A stretch of 64,000 nucleotides of DNA from Trichobilharzia szidati (lineage: Eukaryota; Platyhelminthes; Trematoda; Strigeidida; Schistosomatidae), in NCBI GenBank assembly GCA_944472155.2, contig OX235271.1, positions 124,005,329 through 124,069,328 on the forward strand, read 5' to 3'. The notes below the pieces were generated by a model. That model was not told where the DNA came from. It was given only the letters and a program-made list of their open reading frames with translations, and did not search any database. A program made the translations under genes and the position numbers. Positions 1 to 12,004 of the stretch are shown here, in pieces. The number at the start of each line of letters is the position of its first letter. The first letter of the stretch is position 1.

Positions 1-591
1 GAATTCCCTATATATCGTCAATTGATTCCATCGTCGTATAGAATGAGTAACGCATTCAGAAATTTTATGCACAAGTGAGTTAATGTTGTGAAAGGAAATT
101 CACAATATAATTTTTAGTTTACACTAATTCGCTTGTAAAACATGCCTAATGTGGGTCAAGCAAAATTCTACTTTTGTAGGAAGTTCACACTAATTTTGAA
201 CCTCAAGTCTGTAGATGATTGACAAGATCGAATTTTGTATACAAAAGGTCAAAAACATCTGTCAGGGAAGAATTGGGTGAATTTTTAAACCAGTTAATTG
301 TAATAAAAAGGCCTACTGTGAATTATCTTTTTTCACTTCACAGCATTTAGCCTTCAAATCATTTTATAATAAAATAGAAGCCATGCTAATTACAAGTGTG
401 TCGTGATCATGTTTTTCGCTTTGTTCGTGAATCCAATGCTCACTCATCCTTATTACCTTAATTATTCTAAAAGTATAAAATCTAAATGACGGTGAAATAT
501 TCAAAGTACAACATAAAAAGATAAGAAGTAGTGTTTTGATGATCGGAATCAAGTCAGACATGATAAGTTAGGCATTTAAAACGGATGGCAT
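1..591 (+). repeat. left arm of large palindrome
   Basis: This stretch is the reverse complement of 793-1383. By hand alignment the first 310 bases differ at about a dozen positions, mostly transitions, giving roughly 96% identity. The arm begins exactly at base 1 with GAATTC, so its true outer end may lie outside the window. The short ORFs inside (364-561 minus and its mirror) match no family I recognise and are probably incidental. The structure could be a foldback or long-TIR non-autonomous transposon, or a local inverted duplication kept similar by gene conversion. Confidence 0.9.
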
Positions 592-792
592 TTGACAGTC
601 ATTTAGCTTCAGTAGAGCCCTCAAATGACCCTATGCAAAATAGAAACTCAAACTATACCTCATGGATTTCATCTAAATATTCTCATAATACTCCGAAACT
701 GTATTTTTCCCAAAATTTAACAAATTCAGCTTGTGAATTTTACATTCTTAGGAGAGGCATACAATTCATTCTCATTTATTAATTCACATCTG
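592..792. other. palindrome spacer
   Basis: About 200 unpaired bases separate the two arms. A 65-codon ORF starts near 585, but its translation has no recognisable domain. I see no transposase remnant here. Confidence 0.7.
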
Positions 793-1383
793 ATGTCATT
801 CGTTTTAAATGCCTTACTTATCATGTCTGACTTGATTCCGATTATCACAACACTACTTCTTATCTTTTTATGTTGTACTTGGAATATTTCACCGTCATTT
901 AGATTTTATACTTTTAGAATAATTAAGGTAATGAGGATGAGTGAGCATTGGATTCACGAACAAGGCGAAAATCATGATCACGACACACTTGTAATTAGCA
1001 TGGCTTCTATTTTATTAAGGAATGATATGAAGGCTAAATGCTGTGAAGTAAAAAAGATAATTCACAGTAGGCCTTTTTCATTGCAATTAACTGGTTTAAA
1101 AATACACCCAATTCTTCCCTGACAGATGTTTTTGACCTTTTGCATACAAAATTCGATCATGTCAATCATCTACAGACTTGAGGTTCAAAATTAGTGTGAA
1201 CTTCCTACAAAAGTAGAATTTTGCTTGACCCACATCAGGCATGTTTTACAAGCGAATTAGTGTAAACTAAAAATTATAGCGTGAATTTCCTTCCACAACA
1301 TTAACTCGCTTGTGCATAAAATTTTTGAATGCGTTACTCATTCTATACGACGATGGAATCAATTGACGATATACAGGGAATTC
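793..1383 (-). repeat. right arm of large palindrome
   Basis: Inverted copy of 1-591 with the same length, ending in GAATTC at 1378-1383. It holds a 129-codon ORF (733-1122) starting in the spacer. The corresponding ORF of the other arm stops after 65 codons, and the changes between the two include non-conservative ones, so coding function is doubtful. Confidence 0.9.
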
Positions 1384-1869
1384 ACTAATAGAATCGATTG
1401 ATCGATAGGAGAAATCAGTTTGGCTTTTAATTAATTATTCTCGAATTTGCATTTCTCTCGTCCTGAAAATCTTCAGTTATTCAACTTTTCTAGAACTAGA
1501 CTGCATTTCTTTTGAAAATTGTCAAGCAGCCACGCTTTCAATCAAGAGATAACGAATTCATAGAAATAGTGTAGACAGAACCGAACAGAACGGTTTTAAT
1601 AATGCCGACCGATCTTACTTCTCTGACTACACTAATTGACAAGGCTAAATAACATTTGGGGAAAGGTTTGGAGGCTACGTATGACGAATCAGTTGAATTA
1701 CATGAGGAATTACATGAGGTACAAACAATAAACAATAAGGGGATCCGATCACTTTGAATTGACGCATCTGTCTCCTTGAATACAGAAGATTTTAACTTCG
1801 TATTTGAATGCCTTGAATGCAAATCTTTGGTGACTCACCTTTAATTCGTGCTTTTCGTGGCGTGTTTAT
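1384..1869. other. no recognised feature
   Basis: AT-rich sequence with only short incidental ORFs. I see no repeat that recurs elsewhere in the window. Confidence 0.5.
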
Positions 1870-2195
1870 CGATTTTCTGACCCATATTGAGGAAATGACT
1901 CACTTAACATTGGTGTTGAATATCCGAATTTTGCTCGTTGTGCTGAGTGCAGAAGATTTCCAGACTGATTTCAGGATTATGATAGTCTGGCTCGCATTTT
2001 CGATTCTACATATGACATTCTGATCCGTGCCAGCTGCCTGTATTTGAGTGAGACGATGCTTCCTAGATTAGTGATGTGAGTGACCTCTGTCGAATTTCTT
2101 TCGTTGACGTTGATCAGTGCTTGTTGGTTGTTTGTTGGTTGGTTGGGTCATCTTCTCCACCTCCGTCTTCTCTGTTTTCACTTGAATACTTGGTG
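1870..2195 (-). mobile_element. RTE retrotransposon fragment, thumb region
   Basis: Minus-strand translation and nucleotide alignment match the part of the minus RTE copy at 15590-15850, which lies after the catalytic palm: a TINGRDLKEVT-like strand followed by a TYLGSIVST-like segment. Both ends are truncated and the frame is broken. It includes the variable GTT/TTG-rich tract seen at the same place in other copies. Confidence 0.75.
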
Positions 2196-2550
2196 AATCA
2201 CGTTTAATTCAACAGTGTTTGAATGATTTCTTGGAAAGTATGAATTCACTTGACAGTATAATTTCTATGCATATCCACATTATGGATAGTCGGATGTGAA
2301 TGTATAAATTGACATCCGTCCAGATTTCTCACGTCTATGATGCTGAACAAATTCACTTAAATGGTTGGAGTACACATCTAGCTGATATATATTTCTTTTA
2401 GTGATCACGACTGATTATGTAGTTAGTATGATGAATCTTGTCCTGAATTATTGAGGGTTTGACAGTCGACAACCTGAAGACAATTTGTGGTTTATCTGAG
2501 AATATATCTGTGTAAATGCATTTGTTAAAATTTAAATGCAGATAATATTT
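2196..2550. other. no recognised feature
   Basis: AT-rich unique-looking sequence between an RTE fragment and an inverted-repeat element. Confidence 0.5.
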
Positions 2551-3138
2551 GGACATGGCAGAGTTAAACTGGAAGCATCACTAAGTACCAGCGGAGAGTG
2601 ACCTTGAACGCACCAACCACATGATAATGGCGGTTAATTTGTATAAAATACTTATATTTCTGAGAATAATGAATGGAATGCACGAAACTGTTACACAAGA
2701 TGCCTTTTTATGACGTGTGACAAAATACCTGTCACATTTTGATTGGATTATCAACAAATAATTTAACCACACTATACACATGTGCTTGTCTAGTTTTTTT
2801 TAATCTGACAATAACTGTAATCTCACCTTAATTTAACCCAATTTGGAAATATCCTTCAGCTGACCATAATCTAACCAATGCTAATGTCGCCTATATTAGG
2901 TCAACCTGACCCTAACCTCTCCATGGACTAAACCCTAACTACATCTTTCCCAATCCTAACCTGAAACTTACCTGATATCCCATTTAACTAAGTAACACTT
3001 CATTAAGTATAATTAATTCATGATTTCAATATTACTTTCTAGGTTTCACTAATTTGTTCAGTGAGCCTTCCAAAGTCACTGATGCGGTCGAACTCCACTG
3101 GTACTTACTAGTGCTTTAAGTTTAACTTTGCCATGTAC
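2551..3138. mobile_element. MITE-like element with ~50-base TIRs
   Basis: The ends are imperfect inverted repeats. 2553-2605 begins ACATGGCAGAGTTAAACT and includes TAAGTACCAGCGGA. The reverse complement of 3085-3136 begins ACATGGCAAAGTTAAACT and includes TAAGTACCAGTGGA. The interior (about 480 bases) has no transposase ORF but carries a CTAACC-rich tract at 2830-2965. This fits a non-autonomous DNA transposon of unknown superfamily. I could not find a clear target-site duplication. Confidence 0.65.
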
Positions 3139-3590
3139 AGCTTATTCGACTAGTCTCCATTAGGGTTCTTTTTTTCGACAAGAGTGCATCTTATTTGTTA
3201 TAACTCTTTTGCATTCTAACTTTCTGGCTGCAGCTGTTTTCCTCGAAACACAATGATAATATTGAGATTGAAATCACACATGCTGTTCATATTCATTATT
3301 ACAGGTAAAATCTCAGCAAAATCTCACTAGAAGTTGAATCTTGAGAACTAACTTGCTTGCAAACGCATCTATGATAGAAACGATATGCTGGTGATGAAAA
3401 TTTCAATAGATATCGCATGATATTATGTTAGCATTCTATGGAATGCTACTCTACTTTACAATGTCCTTAAACAATTTGTGAGTGTATTCCATATTCTACA
3501 CATTAATTTTAGTATTCCATGTAAACTGAGGTGTATCTAGTTTAGTCTGGCTGTGTGCTTTAGTTCGTTTGAAACCAGTTTGTTAATCAA
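3139..3590. other. no recognised feature
   Basis: AT-rich sequence with no recurring repeat or credible ORF. Confidence 0.5.
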
Positions 3591-3599
3591 ATCTCTTAA

Positions 3600-4030
3600 T
3601 GCGTGAATGTGATGGATAAATGTGCATATTTATATGCGCATTACACTTTAGTGTACATTGAACCTTCTAACTTTTGTTTGAACGGACTCACCTGACCCTT
3701 AGCACTACTTCTTCTTTCGATTCGTGAAACTCTTGGACGTTCTTGGTTCGCTCTCTCGTTGTGCTTTCATCCAGCGCACTCTCCGAGCCTACCACAGTCA
3801 AGATTGCAGATAAGTGTATAACCTCTTATTTCTTATCAAATTCCATATCTCTTTTGTGTAAATACAATTCTGTTTCAGTCACACTTGGCATCTCAAGTCT
3901 TTAAACTTGATTCCGTTCCTTAGTACTTGTACGTGAGACAGAGTGCGATTAAGGTCATAAGCGGTGAAGAAGTTTTGTAAGAGTGGTTATTTTAGGTCTA
4001 AGTTAAGCCAAGCCCAACTCTTACAACACT
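3600..4030. other. possible LTR-like remnant with hairpin
   Basis: Less AT-rich than its surroundings. It has a TATA-like TATTTATA near 3629 and ends in an inverted repeat: TTGTAAGAGT near 3975 pairs with ACTCTTACAA near 4017. This resembles the regulatory part of an LTR or another transposon end, but I found no second LTR, primer-binding site or target duplication. Identity is uncertain. Confidence 0.25.
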
Positions 4031-6190
4031 ACCTATTTCGTCCAAAATCATTAGCATAAAGATGGTTGAATTCTAGTTCACTGATAATTTCATGTACTTG
4101 AATGGCTTAGCAAAACGCTTTACACCGTCAGCCAATTCTATGCTTGAACTTGTTTCCATTGACAGAAGTGCTTAACATGGCATAAATGTGTACAACGAGA
4201 TAATTTTAACTGTCATCGAGTAGCGAATTGCATCAAAGTGACAAATAACTTAAGACCAGAAATCACTGCTTAATTGAAACTGTTCATGCGTGATTCACTC
4301 ACACATATTTGAGAGGATTTGTTCTGTTGTTTCAATTCAGATATAAGGATGAATATTTCATATTTGTGAGAAAAGTCGGAGGGTGGATAAATCGGATGAG
4401 TGAAAGATGTGAGGTGTGTTTTTTGTACGGAGAATTGCATAATGCGTGTGGGATGATTTGTATTTTCTAATGAACCTGAGAGATCTATTTGATCATTCTC
4501 TTGTGTTTATTACATATACTAATAATAGCACGATATTTTGTGCGACTTTTTATATATCTTCAAATTGTTGTTTGTGAACTTGATTCCGTTTGGATTCACC
4601 TACCGAATGAGAAAGAAATTTTCCCTTTTTATCTAGCTGACTTTCCAATTATCCTACGATCATTTTTCTTGTGATCATTATCCACTTACAATCCTGTCTA
4701 GAATCATTGCTTATTCATTCAACTATCATTACGGTTTTCACAATATCATTTGCAGCCTATGAATTGGTAAATTCTTCTATACTATTCACTATCTCTCTCT
4801 CGCAAGTATATCGCATTACTTTTTTGTTTCTTTTTTTGATAAATAATATCTTTGTTATTTTTCTGGCTAATTTTATTTCGATTTTTGCTGATAGTCTATG
4901 TCGTTTAGGCATTTTTCGAGAAATCTTTTTTTTGACGTTTGATTGACATATGTTATTTTGCATCGCTCATATCATTCATGAGTGCTTGCGAGCAGAAATG
5001 ATTAGTTGACACACCGTGTCCAAGTAGATTGCTAAAGTATTTGCTAATTTTTTGTCTGAGTTTGTGATATTTTATTTTGTTGTTTTTCTCATTGTGACTT
5101 TATAGTGATATCTCTCCGAATGTTATTGCATATTAGAATGAAGAAGCATATTCTGTCTGTTTCTCGATTGATTTCTTTTTTATTTTTATGCCTTCACTTC
5201 TATCATGGCTCATAGTTTTTAGCCACTTAGATTGTGATTATATTTTTTGGATTTTCTTAAGTAGCTAGTATTTCCTCAGGCATAATTTTTGATGCTGCAA
5301 CATTTTTTGTTACATTTATTCATCTTCACATTATTATTAACAGGCTATAGGACCATAAAATATAATAACTGATTACATGTATCAGTTTACTTAATTAGAA
5401 TGCAAATATACAAGTCCTGTTTGTCAACCCAACTGTTTATAAATACTCTTTGTCGAATAAATTAGGCGACATTTTCTTTTATATATTGTCGAAAAATGAT
5501 GAATTGATTCTGATCGTATCTCTATTGATAAATATGCCATGCAGTAATAATAGTGTTATTCATGAAGGTATGTTTTGCCCAATATAACTTCTTATAGGCT
5601 TACTGTTTTAGTCTATTTAGCCATTTACATTCTAAGACTAGTCGGTGAAACATTTCTGACATATGACACAAAATACATTAAACATGGTGCACACATATTT
5701 TTCTCCTATGTGTTGTACTTCATTTGACGTCTCGAAAGTAAACTTTTCTAAAAATCTGATATTTTTAGAATATTTTATAACCAGTCAAACGAAATCTTTG
5801 CGGTATCTAGTAAAACGGTGTAACTAATGGAAATTATCAAAATAATTTCAAAGTTTAACCTTTCGTTTATTTTCTCAGATAGTCCATATAATCATCTTCC
5901 ATCTTAAAATGGTTTGACCCTTTATGTCTAACAGAATATGGATGATGAAGTACACCCGATTCACTGAAGTTTCAAAGTAAATCTACAGGACCAATCAGTA
6001 TCTAGTGTCACAACGACAGTGTGGATCTTATTATCATCATCTGTTCTTCCGTGATACTGAGTTTACCAATAAAAGTTTTATTTATCCAAGTTATTGTATA
6101 ATTCACGTCGGTTGACTGTACGGAACCGAAATGCCCGGTCTCTTATGACACGTTCTCTCCTAGTATGGACAGTCCGACAATCCTCGGGGA
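4031..6190. other. T-rich region, no recognised gene
   Basis: From about 4480 to 5340 the plus strand is strongly T-rich, which produces hydrophobic incidental ORFs at 4489-4674 and 4671-4946. These look like composition artefacts rather than membrane proteins. No repeat seen. Confidence 0.5.
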
Positions 6191-6219
6191 TTAGCATGAT
6201 GTTACTGGATTGTTGGTAG

Positions 6220-6335
6220 CTAGCAATGGAAACGAGGATGCGTGTTTCAGCCTACTTGTGACTTTATCTTTGTGTGCCTGCAATCTAAATGAGTGATGTT
6301 CCCACTGGGAGTCTAGGTGCATCCAGATGAAAACT
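6220..6335 (-). mobile_element. decayed hammerhead SINE (Sm-alpha-like)
   Basis: Read on the minus strand, the segment contains GATAAAGTCACAAGTAGG followed by CTGAAACACGCATCC. This lines up with the schistosome Sm-alpha hammerhead arrangement (GATGAGTCC-loop-GGAC-GAAAC-stem III). The GATGA box and one side of stem II have decayed, so self-cleavage is unlikely. A degraded B-box-like stretch lies near 6300. Confidence 0.5.
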
Positions 6336-7204
6336 GCCGAAAAAGAAGGAGACGTACGTTCTGGATTCAACTGTTAGCTATCATCAAACAAGTTTACATT
6401 TAAATTTGAAAAGTGTGTTAGATTGCTTCGGAATGATAATTGTTTCAAGCACCATAGGAAATGAAACGACTCTAACATCGTCGTCAAGTGGACTTACTGA
6501 ATTGTGTCTACCACAGTTACCTATTTAAAATTAATAATGCGCATCTTCGGGTTAAACATTAACGCACTGAATCCTACATCAATTGAGTACCTGAATAAGG
6601 AAGTACTTTAATTACAATTATATGTAGTTAATAGTGTGAAATATTACCCATATCATGAATTAAAACCCAATCTGAACGAGGAATATTCTTTTCAATAATT
6701 TCTCCTTAAGTTCTTACAATTATGAAATATAATATTTTTATCCTTACAATAATGGCCAGTGATGCAGCGCATATATTTTTCACGTACACTTACAGATTAG
6801 TTATGGGATGCCAAAATAAACAGTATTCAATTACAAAATATTGTGAAATGGGAGACAATGGTGGTGATTAGTCATAATACGTAGATTCGTGGAATGTGAG
6901 GTAGGAAAAACTGACAGGTCAGTTCAAGGTTATAGGTGGCAGGTGAGTGGCTAGTACAAAGTAGTAGGCATTAAAGAGGAGATAGTAAGACTGCAATGAG
7001 AGGTTCATCATGAAATAACCAGTGTGTGAGGTGAAACAGATGGAGGCGTATATTGAGAAGACCTATAATATTACTAATAATAAGTCCGGATAGTACTAAT
7101 GGAAAATTCAATAGTGTTGAATGAATGTTTGAATGAAGGGTGTAAATTATAATGGATAAGGGGAAAAGGCACTCTTGGTGAGAAGAAGAATCATTATTCC
7201 AAGT
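6336..7204. other. no recognised feature
   Basis: AT-rich sequence with no credible ORF and no repeat shared with other parts of the window. Confidence 0.5.
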
Positions 7205-8290
7205 TTGGCCACGGTAGGAATAGCGTCTGGACGTGTTCTTTTTGGATACAAAGTTCCGGTTTAGTCTATCTCATTTTAACAGCTTCAGCTATGTGTAGGA
7301 GATTTAAGTGAACTGTGCCTGATAACGAACTCGGAATTTGGCATATAACCTTGAAGGTTGTGTTAGCGTCGATGCGACGTCCAGGATAAACCAAATGCGA
7401 CAAAATCGAGCTTTTTATGCATTTAATTTCCCCCTTCCTGAACCAAGCTTCTCGAACCTGCAGCTGAACCCGCCTAATCGTAAGCCCTATGGAACTTGAA
7501 ACACAGGAAGAGTTGAAATGAAGAAGAGCTAAGGTTATGTATTTATTTTTATTATAGCTTGATTCCTTACAGTATTTTGGTATAGCATGCGATATCGGTA
7601 AGCCAAATTTAACAGGCCAACCACTGATATCAAGTGTGCGTCGGCCGGGGATTGAATCCCGGACCATTTGCATGATCGGCGAGCATCCTAACCACTGCGC
7701 CGCTGGCGCAGGTACATAAGACATCTTTCAGTTTTGGGGCGAACATTGGACGGTTACTGAGAGATAGGAACAGATGTGTAGAGTAGAAAGTTTTCTTTAT
7801 CGTCCTGGTTTAACGTTGCGATCGAATCTCAACAGGAGTACCTCCCCTGAATTGTAGACGTAAAAATAAAGGCTTTTTTTCTCTTTACAGCTGCCAGTTC
7901 ATGTTTACGAATATTGTAACCTATGTTGGCTTGGACGAACTTCTCTGGATATCCGTTCTCGCTTAAAATATTCCGGATGACCTGAAGTTCTTTCTCTACA
8001 TAATCTTCAAAGCAAATGGACCTTGCTCTAAATGCTAAGCTCCTGATCAGATTAATTTTGTATTTCATTGGTACGAAGCTAAGGAAGTGTGTTTACTGAA
8101 CTTTGGTTTCTAGCTTTCTAAATATGGTTCTCTTGATGGAACTATTCTCTCTTCTCGTTAATAGGACGTCGAGAAAGAGCAGAGAAACGTTGTATTCTCC
8201 TTCGTACGTGGAATGGACCTCTGGGTGCGCATTATTGAAGCTTCTCAAGTAGTTAACTTCACATCTCCATTACACGACATGATGAGGGTT
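7205..8290 (-). pseudogene. Penelope-like element, 3' half, split by a SINE
   Basis: Minus strand, reading down from 8290. An RT C-terminal part contains LLFLDVLLTRRENSSIKRTI and then, after an in-frame stop, FLSFVPMKYK and SENGYPEKF (7829-8068). A linker follows (KKAFIF...). After a SINE at 7535-7715 comes a GIY-YIG remnant (SSSIGLTIRR...VREAWFRKGE) and the C-terminal block SSILSHL...LLHIAEAV at 7266-7500. In PLEs the RT copies the element and the C-terminal GIY-YIG nuclease cuts the target. This copy has stops, a frameshift and lacks the RT catalytic core. It belongs to the same subfamily as 21335-22730 and 50345-50780. Confidence 0.85.
7535..7715 (-). mobile_element. tRNA-derived SINE (family 2), nested in PLE
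   Basis: Minus strand starts with a tRNA-like head: A-box-like GCGCAGTGGTTAGGATGC and B-box-like GGGATTCAATCCC, then a body that ends in an AT-rich tail near 7535. Nearly the same element lies at 42605-42785. It separates PLE coding blocks that are contiguous in relatives, so it inserted after the PLE. No anticodon-supported functional tRNA is claimed. Confidence 0.75.
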
Positions 8291-11200
8291 TTATGGCCAC
8301 ATCAACTCTTCATATTTTAATTAAAACTTAGACATTTTGATAAGGCTTTAAACAAAAACAAAACATGAGGCATTAAAATGCAGCAAAATATTGGTTTCAT
8401 CTTGAATTTAATTGAGTATAATCCACACATGAAGATAACGATAATAAAGACAGGAAAATTAACAAATGGAGTTTTTTTAAGTTCCATTACTAATGAATGC
8501 AACAAGAATTTGAACAAAATGGCCATAAAATTTGAAATGTGGTGTGCTTCGCTTTTTTTTTCTGTTAGACATATGAATGCATCAAATTTGACATTTTTAT
8601 GTAGAAATGATGTCCATATAAAAAACTTGAAACAGAGTTTACATAACACGAGTAGTTATCATACTGCTTGATCTGTATCTATTCGAATACAGATTATCCC
8701 CATGAGGATGAAATAGTAAAACAGACAATTCTTCAGAACATTTACATATTGCTAGTTCTTTTTTATAGCAACTGTTCACTGCTAGTGAACTGTTTAGCCT
8801 ACATTTCACTGGTTAATAACCGAATATACATTAGCAGTTATCTAAACTAAGCTACAAAGTTTATCCATAAGTACTAATAATGCGTACTTAAGGCTGATAA
8901 AATAATTAAACCAGAATAACTAAGAAATAAACAGAATGATAAGTGTGGAGCCAAATACATCCTGACTGTTGTTGTTGTAAGTATAAAATCTGCGTGATTT
9001 GGCTTCCAACTTATGAGCTAAGTAGAATTAGCTTATGTGTTAACTAGTGCTTGTAGCATTGTGGCACAACTGACGTGAGGAAGCTTAAGACACCAAAAAT
9101 TCGGAACGATTAAATTATACCAGTAGCTTTATGAAAATTGTATTTCTCTGAAGTGCAGATTATTGCATGGGCCCCTGAATATTTATCTAATATGATATTT
9201 ACAATGCTTTTTGAGTAGCGAAAAGCAGCCTGAGCTTTTTTCGCAAACAATATCACTACTGTTACAATGATAAGTTATTAATTTATAACTGGCTACACGG
9301 AAGTATTTATACCCGTTTGAGATTGGCCAGAAGTTAAAAGAAGGAAGTGTTTTCGTCTATAAATATTGTACAACATCATATTAATTCACCATGTTATACA
9401 AATGTATTAAATTCTAAATACGCTTAAACAGTTATCTGATTCGTCTGTATCTGCATATCGATATCTTTTTCGCATACATGAATTTTTTATCTCATAGACT
9501 GAGAATGAGACTTTATGTGTCTTGTTTACCATTAGCGAATCGTTATCAGATTTTTGATCTTTGTTATCAAATGTGAAGTGTTACGAAATTGGGTTTTTCT
9601 GGGAATCGATGTTTGCTTCATTCTTCAATACTGGTTAAAGTCAGTCAATAAAAAATACGTAAAGAGAACTCTAGGCGGAATAATTGATTAAGGTATACCG
9701 TTTCAAGCTTAGTATCAAAGTATAACTTCAACTTAGAATGTACTGAGTTCAGTGGCAAAACTGTAGATAATTTGTCTTACAATTATCATTAGAATAGTGG
9801 CTAACATTCGTTTCCATGATAACAGTTCAGTCTACAAGACATATACATGGAGATCACTTAGAAATGAACTCGAGAATAACTTTTAGTGAAATAAGAAACA
9901 GTCGTAAAACTGTGATTACATTTAATCATTCGCCACGAGAAACAGGTAACTGAAGTTTAATCTTTTAATGATTGATAGATTCATTTTGAAAGTAATAGGC
10001 AGATGTTGTCATGCGTTTGAACATTCAGTAATCACAACCAGTAAACACTCACATATTAGTAAAACAAGGGTTCACAGATGGTTCCCAAAATTCACGGATA
10101 AAAATTTTAGTCATTAGTATCAAGTACAATTAAAATAATTACAACTGAAAGAAATTAAAATATTGTTCATTTCTAATGTTAGCCAAAGTCAACCAACCTC
10201 ACTTGATTTAATAAAAAATCAAAACAGTACATAACTAACTAAAATAGGATAACACCTTCTAGTCTTTCAAAGTCAATTGGAACTGTAAGAATAGTTTGTT
10301 CGAAGTCATAGCTAGTTGTCACATAGATTTTAGGTAGTTGTAATTATAGTGAAATAAAAGGATAATCACAAAATGAATAATTTCAAGCTATTATAAAAAT
10401 CCTGTGTAATAATTAAAATGGCCCAGGTATTTATTTAAGGTTTGTGTCTATATATATTGGTTTCATCGAACAGAATGATTTACATACATAATGAATAGTC
10501 TTCTTATGTAGAGGTTCTAGATTCCTATTTGAAGATTTCAACGGGTTTACTACATGATACAATGAAAGACTCTGAATAAGACTGTTAAAAAATATGTTTT
10601 CGCATAACCTTAAAAATCTCAGTGTTAACTGTATTATCCTGCACTGTGTCAAATAAATGTTAGCTGATTTAAGTCTGTAATTTGTGTTCCTGTTACCATT
10701 TACTGATTAGGATTTTGTCCAATTCACCTTACAGTTATCACTGGCTTTAAAATTTCATTATGCAATAAGTCTAAAAAAATCGAAACAGTAATGGTTAAGC
10801 CATCATAGGCTCAAGTACTCTTCATTCCAAGGAGAATAGAAGAAGTCAGTAGTAACATCCACTCACATAAATGCACACGTTACAAGTATATTCAGTCGAA
10901 AGAATAGCTTGAATAGTTGAGTGGTTCTTCAGGATTACAAAGTATGCAATACAATACAACTACAGTTTAACGGGAATGTTGATGTAAGTAAATATAGTTT
11001 TTTGAAGATGCTAAATATTTTTACACTAAAAAAAAACATAATCTGGTTAAGGTAGAAGAATCAGTAAGTTATGGTTAATACTAATATTTGTGTGTAGGAA
11101 CAACTTTTGAGATACAGCAAACTCTGTAGTTACCATAACTTATATGTATGCAGACCAAGCAACTCTAAGAGGAAGACAAGCTAACTAAAAATGCCTAGTT

Positions 11201-12004
11201 TCTTGTGAACATAGATTAGCAAAGCGATACGAATTTCCTGTCAAGATGGTTCACTTATAAGAAGTGGACAGATATGTTAAACGGTCCATTGGCAATCATT
11301 TTAGGTAAATATTCAAAGAGTTAGAATATTCAGTCCACTCCAATGCACTCCTGTCTTCCTGTAGCTGCATAACTGAAATACATCTGCGTACAGGTCACTT
11401 TTCAAGTCCTTCCTTATCTACTCATAGATTTTAAGTATCACATAAACATTGGATAATTCCATAACTGAAGGAGAATCTTTTAGACTTTCTGAAAAAATAA
11501 ACTGTATGCGGCCGTTTGTATTTTGTCTGATAGTCGTATATCGCCTTTTCATGATTTCCTACCACACTTTATGCAAAACTTTCTGATCGTTAGTGTTATT
11601 TCTTCTATCTTTTGTTGACACCTGTGGTAATAAACGACAAGATATAATATATTATTGACGAAATGAAAGGTAAATATGTTTTTCAATTTTCATTTCAATT
11701 AACCAAGCTTTTTAAAATATTCGCCCGAAGAGGAAACTCCAATATAGTGAGTAAATTCTAAAGATATGTAACACAGTAAATGGAAGAAAAAAGCATCAGT
11801 CAGACTGCTAGTTAATAAATAATCTAATATACACGACACTCAAAATGAATCCCTAGAGAACAATTAACTGAAAGAATTGACAATTAGAACACTGAGAAAA
11901 GGGAGAAGCTAAAAATTAATCTTACAGGAATAAAAAAATGAGGAAGAGGATGATATATTTCTACATATTTGTTTTATATTACCAAAAACCTGCTCGTTTA
12001 ATTT
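8291..12004. other. long AT-rich stretch, no recognised gene
   Basis: Some 3.7 kb of AT-rich sequence. Overlapping ORFs on both strands at 8317-8671 (110 and 97 codons) have low-complexity, codon-poor translations and no domain. 10431-10652 is similar. I see no repeat family, tRNA or splice-flanked exon here. Confidence 0.5.

Noticed and set aside
733..1122. 129-codon ORF inside the palindrome as a possible gene
   Set aside because: The mirrored ORF in the other arm stops after 65 codons and differs by non-conservative changes. No recognised domain.
2820..2970. Interstitial telomeric repeat
   Set aside because: CCCTAAC-like words occur but not in tandem six-base register. They are better described as a CTAACC-rich interior of the inverted-repeat element.
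3600..4030. Confident LTR retrotransposon call
   Set aside because: A TATA-like box and a terminal hairpin are present, but there is no paired LTR, primer-binding site, target duplication or gag/pol, so it is kept only as a low-confidence note.
4489..4963. Hydrophobic ORFs on both strands suggesting small membrane proteins
   Set aside because: The region is extremely T-rich on the plus strand, which alone generates hydrophobic or Lys-rich translations. There is no conserved motif or start context.
8317..8671. Overlapping 110- and 97-codon ORFs on opposite strands
   Set aside because: Low-complexity translations without domains, mirrored on both strands, consistent with chance in AT-rich DNA.
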